The position numbers and the translations under genes were made by a program. A stretch of DNA of 11,279 nt from an uncultured Blautia sp. (GTDB taxonomy: Bacteria; Bacillota; Clostridia; Lachnospirales; Lachnospiraceae): NCBI GenBank assembly GCA_934371915.1, contig CAKROE010000076.1, positions 1 to 11,279 on the forward strand. Reading direction: 5' to 3'. Of the stretch, positions 7,450 through 11,279 are shown in pieces. The first letter of the stretch is position 1, and each line of letters starts with the position of its first letter. The notes under the pieces are model-generated. The model was not told where the DNA came from. It saw only the letters and a list, made by a program, of their open reading frames with translations, and made no database searches.

Positions 7450-7560
7450 GTTTCCTTAGTTAAATGGATATAGCAAGTGCCTCCTAAGCGGTGACCAGAG
7501 TTATCGCCTCGGCATATAACAGAAAAATGAATTTGAGTTCGATTCTGTTATGTGATGTCA
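7450..7560 (+). pseudogene. tRNA-Arg(CCU)-like relic, 5' half only
   Basis: Positions 7456-7489 match the 5' half of the intact tRNA-Arg at 7728-7761 in 31 of 34 bases, through D-arm and anticodon loop CTCCTAA. The three differences all fall in the D-arm and keep the D-stem paired (GTTA with TAGC). Right after the anticodon core CTCCTAAGC similarity stops. The 3' half instead contains a 12-bp stem between CATATAACAGAA (7513-7524) and TTCTGTTATGTG (about 7543-7554) and only a T-loop-like TTCGATT, without a 3' acceptor strand for GTTTCCT. It cannot form a cloverleaf, so it is a relic or recombination scar. Confidence 0.6.
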
Positions 7561-7562
7561 CA

Positions 7563-7721
7563 ATTAAGGGGACATGCGTTTTTGGAAAAGGCGAAAGCTT
7601 CATACCAAAAAATCTCATCATATAAGATTGATTCAGCTGACGTAAGTCAGTTTTAAATCATAAAATCCAATGCCGTTGAAATGGCTGAAAACCTTGATTT
7701 TAAGCCAAAAATCCGGTATCT
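7563..7721 (+). other. Gene-free spacer before tRNA-Arg, with hairpin
   Basis: No coding frame is supported. A hairpin CTGAC-GTAA-GTCAG (7637-7650), followed by TTTT and flanked by TGATT (7629-7633) and AATCA (7656-7660), may be a weak terminator. A convincing promoter for the tRNA was not found. TTGAAA at 7676-7681 has only a poor -10 partner. Confidence 0.35.
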
Positions 7722-7793
7722 GTCCTGTTAGTTTAATGGATAGAACAAGTGCCTCCTAAGCACTAGATGTGGGTTCGATTCCCGCACGGGACG
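7722..7793 (+). tRNA. tRNA-Arg, anticodon CCU
   Basis: A full 72-nt cloverleaf folds by hand. The acceptor stem is GTCCTGT with ACGGGAC (one G-U), the D-stem GTTT with GAAC, and the anticodon stem AGTGC with GCACT around CTCCTAA, giving anticodon CCT at 34-36. The variable loop is AGAT, the T-stem GTGGG with CCCGC around TTCGATT, and the discriminator base is G. It decodes AGG codons. The 3' CCA is not encoded (TCC follows), so it must be added after transcription. A strong terminator follows immediately. tRNA-Arg(CCU) genes are frequent integration targets for islands, which fits the damaged copies on both sides. Confidence 0.95.
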
Positions 7794-7801
7794 TCCTATC
7801 A

Positions 7802-7856
7802 AAAGCGGAATGTATTAGAAAAATTTCTAATATGATTTCCGCTTTTTTGTTTTTTC
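7802..7856 (+). terminator. Strong rho-independent terminator after tRNA-Arg
   Basis: AAAGCGGAA (7802-7810) pairs with TTCCGCTTT (7837-7845). A second perfect 8-bp stem, ATTAGAAA (7814-7821) with TTTCTAAT (7824-7831), caps it. Two T-runs follow (7843-7848 and 7851-7856). Confidence 0.92.
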
Positions 7857-8191
7857 AAGGGGAAAATGGAATGGAATATCAGCTAATACGGAAAGGATCC
7901 TATTAGCCGCTGTCTAATAAAACGCACTGCTGGTATAATAGCTGGAAATAAATCGAAATTCTAATAAAAGAGAAAAGTCAGCTGTTTATTTGAGAAAGTG
8001 GATGTAAATTCAAGCTCAAATAAGAAAAAAGAGGAAGGGAAATATCCGGTGGTAAGTTATTAGGTGTGAATACAATAGAATCTTTGCTTAGTGAGAACTA
8101 GGGTCAACAGTAAGCCTGTTTGGATCAGATTTTAAAAAGAAATCTATCTGGACATGCTTTTTTTGTTGCAGATAAGAAATGGAGGAAAGAT
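7857..8191 (+). other. Degenerate spacer between tRNA and mobile debris
   Basis: No supported gene. Short frames only. One of them, GGKLLGVNTIESLLSEN ending at about 8100, looks like the start of an element-type ParB but is not in frame with the ParB fragment that follows, so it could be a broken piece of the same gene. No clear insertion-sequence ends were seen. Confidence 0.4.
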
Positions 8192-8290
8192 ATGGATATA
8201 GTGGCATCAGTTCCAGAAGATGGCGAAAAAATCATAGAGATTCAGTTGGAACGTCTGCGGACCTTTAAGAACCATCCGTTTAAGGTTCGG
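8192..8290 (+). pseudogene. Fragment of an element-type ParB-like protein
   Basis: An ATG at 8192 with GGAGG at 8181-8185 begins about 32 residues: MDIVASVPEDGEKI, then IEIQLERLRTFKNHPFKV. The stretch ending in FKNHPFKV is the signature of ParB/nucleoid-occlusion-like proteins carried by integrative conjugative elements, where the next residues are normally an acidic stretch and a SIKEYGV-like helix. Here the ParB-like reading ends at about 8287 and the DNA passes into IS66 transposase sequence in another frame. The frame runs on to a stop at 8362 as nonsense. It is distinct from the chromosomal ParB at 1616-2557, and the good RBS suggests it was once the gene's true start. Confidence 0.6.
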
Positions 8291-8580
8291 ATGCACTGGT
8301 GCAGGAAATGGTCCACTTCCGAAATGGATGCCGGCAGCCACACGGACCAGATCCGGAAATAGTCTCCGGATTCGAAAAACGATACCGTGAGATACTGGAA
8401 ATTGCCCGGAAAGAATATGAAGACATTTCGGCAAATGATTATTATAAAGACGGGTACAATTTATTCCTGAGAATGGAGAAATACATGCACAACCATCTGT
8501 TGTTCCTGCATGATATCCGGGTACCTGCCACGAATAATGAAGCCGAAAGGCTTCTAAGGAATTATAAGCGGAAACAGTAA
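8290..8580 (+). pseudogene. IS66-family transposase, C-terminal fragment
   Basis: Reading from about 8293 in the frame that ends at TAA 8578-8580 gives LVQEMVHFRN, then FEKRYREILEIARKEYEDI, YYKDGYNLFLRMEKYMHNH, LLFLHDIRVP and ATNNEAERLLRNYKRKQ. This is the end of the DDE catalytic domain of IS66 transposases, including the glutamate of NNEAER. The N-terminal zinc-binding part, the first catalytic aspartates and the last roughly 50-60 residues are missing, so it is inactive. The 5' end is joined to a ParB-like fragment at about 8288-8293 and the 3' end stops abruptly after KRKQ, where unrelated DNA begins. No IS66 terminal repeats were found. Confidence 0.88.
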
Positions 8581-8614
8581 TTTCCCAGTTTTCTTGCTCT
8601 TCCTCTATTGCCAT

Positions 8615-8643
8615 TTGATAATACTTATGCTATTCTTTTTAAT
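8615..8643 (+). promoter_or_regulatory. Predicted promoter of the 136-aa membrane protein
   Basis: TTGATA (8615-8620) and TTTAAT (8638-8643) are separated by 17 bp, each one base or so from consensus. The gene starts at 8680. Confidence 0.55.
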
Positions 8644-8679
8644 AATATTGGAGGGGAAATCTATAGAAGGAGTAATTCT

Positions 8680-9090
8680 ATGATTAACTTACACAAATCC
8701 AGAAGAAATTGTATCCTCATATTTGTCATAGTTTGTATATTAGGAATGTGTTTTGATTCATATCAAACAGATTCCTCTTTGTGTTCTTTCATCCAAACAG
8801 ATTCCGTCCATTTCCACTCTAATCAGATTAAGGTATCAGTAAATAATTCTGCCTGTACCCAGGAAATGTTGCAAGGCCGTGTGTACAGTCTTTTTGAACA
8901 TTTCTTTTCACGTAGTACAAATGCAGAAAACTATATCTGTAAACCTGATTATAATCTGAATCCCAATATTTTCCTTAGTCTTTCACAGGGATTCTATTCT
9001 GTTTATTCAATAATTTTGTTTTGTCCTGAATTACTGGATAAAAATATCGTCAAATATCTCCACAAATCGGATGGCAAAAAAAGACTTTAA
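8680..9090 (+). CDS. Small membrane/secreted protein, unknown function
   Basis: 136 aa when started at ATG 8680, chosen because AAGGAG (8667-8672) precedes it by seven bases. A longer TTG frame from 8608 has no such site. Basic residues (HKSRRN) followed by a hydrophobic stretch at about 11-25 (CILIFVIVCILGMCF) make a signal peptide or first membrane segment. The middle is polar, with cysteines (C24, SLCSF, SACTQEML, ICKPD). A second moderately hydrophobic stretch lies at about 97-117 (NIFLSLSQGFYSVYSIILF), and the tail is YLHKSDGKK. I do not recognise a named family. The tail motif HxxDGKK reminds me of uncharacterised small Lachnospiraceae membrane proteins. It has its own promoter and a likely terminator, so it may be a separate unit from the pyk cassette downstream. 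Confidence 0.7.
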   Translation: MINLHKSRRNCILIFVIVCILGMCFDSYQTDSSLCSFIQTDSVHFHSNQIKVSVNNSACTQEMLQGRVYSLFEHFFSRSTNAENYICKPDYNLNPNIFLSLSQGFYSVYSIILFCPELLDKNIVKYLHKSDGKKRL

Positions 9091-9108
9091 TCTTGATTTC
9101 CTATTCAT

Positions 9109-9133
9109 CCCATTATAATAATGGGCTATTTTT
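9109..9133 (+). terminator. Probable rho-independent terminator
   Basis: CCCATT (9109-9114) pairs with AATGGG (9120-9125) around a 5-nt loop and is followed by CTATTTTT. It lies 19 bases after the preceding stop codon. The stem is short, so efficiency may be modest. Confidence 0.65.
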
Positions 9134-9155
9134 GATGCAAAAAAATGTGTATATT

Positions 9156-9189
9156 TCAGGCTCTGCCTGATTTATATCAGGTAACCTGA
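9156..9189 (+). promoter_or_regulatory. Two tandem palindromes in the pyk leader
   Basis: TCAGGCTCTGCCTGA (9156-9170) and TCAGGTAACCTGA (9177-9189) are both palindromic, share half-sites TCAGG and CCTGA, and have centres 20 bp apart, about two helical turns. As DNA this looks like a double operator. As RNA the arms could pair within each palindrome or the first TCAGG with the last CCTGA. The cassette's first gene starts at 9205, with its RBS directly after the second palindrome. A TATATT (9150-9155) lies upstream, but I could not find a good -35. Confidence 0.5.
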
Positions 9190-9204
9190 GGAAATGGAGA
9201 AAAA

Positions 9205-9348
9205 ATGGGTCTGGATATTTTTGTAGGAATTTTATGTATATTAGCTTTAGGTGCCTGCGCATGGGCATGGTGGATGAACAGGGGAGATTCTGCCAGCAAA
9301 AATGATCATTCCAACGAAAGCGAGGTTAAGAAGCATGAGAAAAACTAA
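9205..9348 (+). CDS. 47-aa tryptophan-rich membrane microprotein
   Basis: MGLDIFVGILCILALGACAW begins a hydrophobic helix (about residues 4-23), followed by AWWMNRG and a charged, hydrophilic tail (KNDHSNESEVKKHEKN). The ATG at 9205 has GGAGA at 9196-9200. The stop TAA (9346-9348) lies 14 bases inside pyk, which is read in another frame, so translation of the two is probably coupled. The layout, a single N-terminal membrane helix closed by tryptophans with a polar tail, suggests a small inner-membrane protein. I know no named family and assign no function. The good start signal and the overlap argue that it is real. Confidence 0.65.
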   Translation: MGLDIFVGILCILALGACAWAWWMNRGDSASKNDHSNESEVKKHEKN

Positions 9349-10747
9349 ACTTATTTGTACTATTGGTCCAGCATGTGAAAATGAACAGATACTGGAAGAA
9401 ATGTGTCAGGCAGGAATGAATGTTGCACGGTTAAATTTTTCTCATGGAACTCATGAAGAACATGGAAAGAAAATAAAACTCATAAAAAGAGTCCGGGAAA
9501 AGCTTCATCTTCCTATTCCAATCATGCTGGATACCAAAGGACCAGAATATCGTATCCGCACTTTCAGAAATCAGAAAATTCTTCTTCATGACGGTGATGA
9601 ATTTACCTTTACCACAGAAGATATAATTGGGGATGAACATATTGTTTCCGTCAACTATAAACAGCTGATGGAAAATCTGGAAATTGGAGATACGATTCTT
9701 GTAAACAACGGTTTGGTCATTTTTAAAGTTATTAGTCTTACCCCCACCTGTGCGAAATGTAAAGTTGTTGTTGGCGGTGAACTTTCCAACTGTAAAAGCA
9801 TGAATTTTCCAAATAGAATAATGAAGCATGAATTTTTGAGCGATCAGGATAAGAAAGATTTGTTGTTTGGTATTAAAAACCAGATTGATTTTGTAGCTGC
9901 TTCTTTCGTTTCATGTAAACAGGATATGCTGGACATACGAACTTTCTTAGACGCTAACACTGGAAAGGACATTGATATCATTGCTAAAATAGAAAACCGT
10001 TCCGGTGTAGACAATATTGATGAGATTTGTGAAGTGGCTGACGGAATTATGATTGCCAGAGGCGATCTCGGTGTAGAAATTCCAGCTATGGAAGTCCCAA
10101 GCATTCAGAAATATCTCATCCAGAAATGCCGTATGCTCGGCAAACGTGTTATCACCGCAACAGAAATGCTTGAATCCATGATTTATAACCCCAGGCCAAC
10201 AAGGGCAGAATTATCCGACATCGCCAACGCTGTTTATGATGAAACCTCTGCTGTAATGCTGTCTGGCGAAACAGCTTCTGGAAAATATCCGGTTGCTGCT
10301 GTAAAAAATATGGTAGAAACAATTACTTTTACAGAAAAAAATATCCCCTACGACAAACGTTTTAAGACAGCCGAATTTGCAATAAATAATAATCTGGATG
10401 CTGTTTCACACTCAGCCTGTGCCATGGCTACAGATCTGAAGGCCAAATTTATCATTGTAAACTCCCTGTCCGGACATACAGCCCGAATGGTCAGCAGGTT
10501 TCGCTGTCCCGTAGATATCATTGGTATGACGTATTCTGAAGGGGGCTGGCGAAAACTTAATCTGAGCTGGGGCGTAATCCCGATTCTGTGTGGTAAATTT
10601 AATTCCATGGAGGCAATGTTCCAACATGACCTTTCAAAAGTTCAAGAAGTATTCCCCCTGAAAACAGGCGATAATCTTGTTCTTACTGGAGGAGTGGTAA
10701 ATGGAAGTACCGGTAATACAAACCTTCTGAAAGTTGAACAGATTTAA
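9335..10747 (+). CDS. pyk: Pyruvate kinase
   Basis: 470 aa starting at ATG 9335 (MRKTKLICTIGPACEN), the standard N terminus. An upstream in-frame start at 9302 would add only an unrelated leader. GAGG at 9322-9325 is the RBS. The enzyme converts phosphoenolpyruvate and ADP to pyruvate and ATP in glycolysis. Active-site features are present: R32 with NFSHG (34-38), catalytic K218 and metal ligand E220 in AKIENRSGV, D244 in ARGDLGVE, and T276 in ATEMLESM. The usual glutamine after this threonine is glutamate here, YDETSAVMLSGE replaces the common LDGTDAVMLSGE, and LDTKGPEYR replaces LDTKGPEIR. The C-terminal domain keeps SGHTARMVSRFR. The PEP-utiliser extension found in many Bacillota enzymes is absent. 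The location among mobile debris suggests an accessory second copy. Confidence 0.95.
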   Translation: MRKTKLICTIGPACENEQILEEMCQAGMNVARLNFSHGTHEEHGKKIKLIKRVREKLHLPIPIMLDTKGPEYRIRTFRNQKILLHDGDEFTFTTEDIIGDEHIVSVNYKQLMENLEIGDTILVNNGLVIFKVISLTPTCAKCKVVVGGELSNCKSMNFPNRIMKHEFLSDQDKKDLLFGIKNQIDFVAASFVSCKQDMLDIRTFLDANTGKDIDIIAKIENRSGVDNIDEICEVADGIMIARGDLGVEIPAMEVPSIQKYLIQKCRMLGKRVITATEMLESMIYNPRPTRAELSDIANAVYDETSAVMLSGETASGKYPVAAVKNMVETITFTEKNIPYDKRFKTAEFAINNNLDAVSHSACAMATDLKAKFIIVNSLSGHTARMVSRFRCPVDIIGMTYSEGGWRKLNLSWGVIPILCGKFNSMEAMFQHDLSKVQEVFPLKTGDNLVLTGGVVNGSTGNTNLLKVEQI

Positions 10748-10768
10748 TCCCTGTATAAATCAATCCCC

Positions 10769-10805
10769 TAATCATGACCACCGGCTAAGCCGGTGGTCGT
10801 GATTA
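10769..10805. repeat. 37-nt near-perfect palindrome after pyk
   Basis: Arms TAATCATGACCACCGGC (10769-10785) and GCCGGTGGTCGTGATTA (10789-10805) pair over 17 positions with one T-G pair and a TAA loop. It follows the pyk stop by 21 bases but has no U-tract. It could block exonucleases at the mRNA end or be the subterminal hairpin of an IS200/IS605-like element or derived repeat. I favour a combined palindromic-repeat origin, without proof. Confidence 0.75.
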
Positions 10806-10991
10806 TGAGATCAAGTCAGAGCATGTGAGAAAAAAGAGGTAAAATAGTGGTCAAAGCATCTTGCGTAAATGGCGGTATCTGATGTATTTATTTTCTCAGA
10901 AAATGTAAAAATCCGGAATAATTTTCAATGATCTTATATGAACAGAAATAGTCTGGGAAGGCGCTTTTTTACTGGACTTATAAGTGAATAG
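10806..10991. other. Gene-free stretch, nothing recognised
   Basis: AT-rich, with no open frame of note on either strand, no strong hairpin and no convincing promoter. The only run is CGCTTTTTT at about 10961-10970, without a clear stem. Confidence 0.5.
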
Positions 10992-11073
10992 GTTGTCTCT
11001 GTTGGACTAGTATGAACCTGCATAAAAGTTGCTCCTAAGCGAGGGGTCGGAGGTTCAAATCCTCTTGGCGACG
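10992..11073 (+). pseudogene. Degenerate tRNA-Arg(CCU)-like sequence
   Basis: The 3' end is well preserved: T-stem GGAGG (11049-11053) with CCTCT (11061-11065) around TTCAAAT, then TGGCGAC and G, as in a tRNA acceptor. The 5' strand GTTGTCT pairs with it in six of seven positions, counting wobbles. The anticodon-loop core CTCCTAAGC (11032-11040) matches tRNA-Arg(CCU), but the anticodon stem does not pair around a 7-nt loop, and the part between acceptor and T-stem is about ten bases too long. I read it as a dead tRNA-Arg(CCU) copy, different in T-arm from the intact gene at 7722 and so perhaps brought in or left by an element. Confidence 0.6.
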
Positions 11074-11079
11074 GGCTTC

Positions 11080-11135
11080 AAAGCGTTCGAAAATGTTAGC
11101 TGGATTAGCTGACAACGAGCGCTTTTGTTATTTTC
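11080..11135 (+). terminator. Strong rho-independent terminator after tRNA relic
   Basis: AAAGCGTTCG (11080-11089) pairs with CGAGCGCTTT (11116-11125). TGTTAGCT (11094-11101) pairs with AGCTGACA (11107-11114) above it. GCTTTTGTTATTTTC follows. The two-storey design resembles the terminator after the intact tRNA-Arg. Confidence 0.85.
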
Positions 11136-11192
11136 TAATCACGTTCGTGACACTAAATTCCATTCAAAATGATCAATTTCCAGCTAACATTT
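11091..11192. repeat. 13-bp inverted repeat spanning the terminator
   Basis: AAATGTTAGCTGG (11091-11103) is the exact reverse complement of CCAGCTAACATTT (11180-11192). The left copy overlaps the upper terminator stem, so the distant right copy could compete with terminator formation, or the pair could be ends of a roughly 100-bp miniature element. Within it is the palindrome TCACGTTCGTGA (11139-11150). Confidence 0.55.
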
Positions 11193-11279
11193 GGGTTCCG
11201 CCCTGTTGTCACCCCTTATTCGGGGATGTAAATCAGAGAAAAGGCGGGAAAAGAAACAATCTCTCCCAAACCTGCAAAC
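11136..11279. other. Right-edge non-coding stretch
   Basis: No supported gene. It contains a short hairpin CCCC-TTATTC-GGGG (about 11212-11225), GTTGTCA (11205-11211) complementary to TGACAAC (11110-11116), and the right arm of the 13-bp repeat. It may be the edge of a further element beyond the window. Confidence 0.4.

Noticed and set aside
8207..8614. Minus-strand frame starting MAIEEEQENWEI
   Set aside because: The first residues look protein-like, but there is no RBS and the rest is antisense of the IS66 and ParB fragments.
8608..8679. Longer TTG start for the 136-aa protein
   Set aside because: No RBS precedes 8608, the extension would overlap the predicted promoter, and ATG 8680 has a good AAGGAG followed by a signal-like N terminus.
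8907..8922. parS-like CTTTTCACGTAGTACA in the 136-aa gene
   Set aside because: Only 11 of 16 bases match and the right arm is destroyed.
7722..11279. CRISPR array
   Set aside because: The repeated CTCCTAAGC and hairpins are few and irregularly spaced. No regular repeat-spacer pattern exists.

Overview
The window reads as chromosomal DNA of a low-GC Gram-positive anaerobe of the Clostridia, most likely Lachnospiraceae. This rests on protein style, gene order (parA-parB-DUF4446-serS), strong AGGAGG-type ribosome binding sites, TTG starts and the Bacillota-type parS sequence. Species cannot be fixed from the sequence alone. Family names given here are from memory of the families, not from a search.

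Left part (1-848): no convincing gene. It holds a GC-richer, repeat-like stretch at the edge, a parS cluster upstream of parA (two perfect 16-bp sites and one with a shortened spacer), a large imperfect palindrome, then the parA promoter with a perfect parS just upstream of its -35 and an 8-bp hairpin near the predicted 5' end of the mRNA.

Operon (849-7367): six co-directional genes with gaps of 32 bp or less: parA, parB, a DUF4446 membrane-anchored protein, serS, a DUF3881-like protein and a polytopic LtaS-like sulfatase-fold phosphoglycerol transferase. ParA, ParB and parS act together in chromosome origin segregation. SerRS charges tRNA-Ser. The last gene probably modifies the envelope.

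Accessory part (7368-11279): a tRNA-Arg(CCU) gene with a strong terminator lies between two damaged tRNA-Arg(CCU)-like sequences. All three share the anticodon-loop core CTCCTAAGC. Between the intact tRNA and the right-hand relic are debris of mobile elements (a fragment of a second, element-type ParB fused to the C-terminal part of an IS66 transposase), an unknown 136-aa membrane protein, an unlisted 47-aa tryptophan-rich membrane protein whose 3' end overlaps a full-length, somewhat divergent pyruvate kinase, and a 37-nt palindrome. The simplest reading is a decayed integration hot spot at tRNA-Arg(CCU) that kept a small cargo: membrane microproteins plus a pyruvate kinase under a leader with two tandem palindromes. 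The island boundaries and the regulation are inference.
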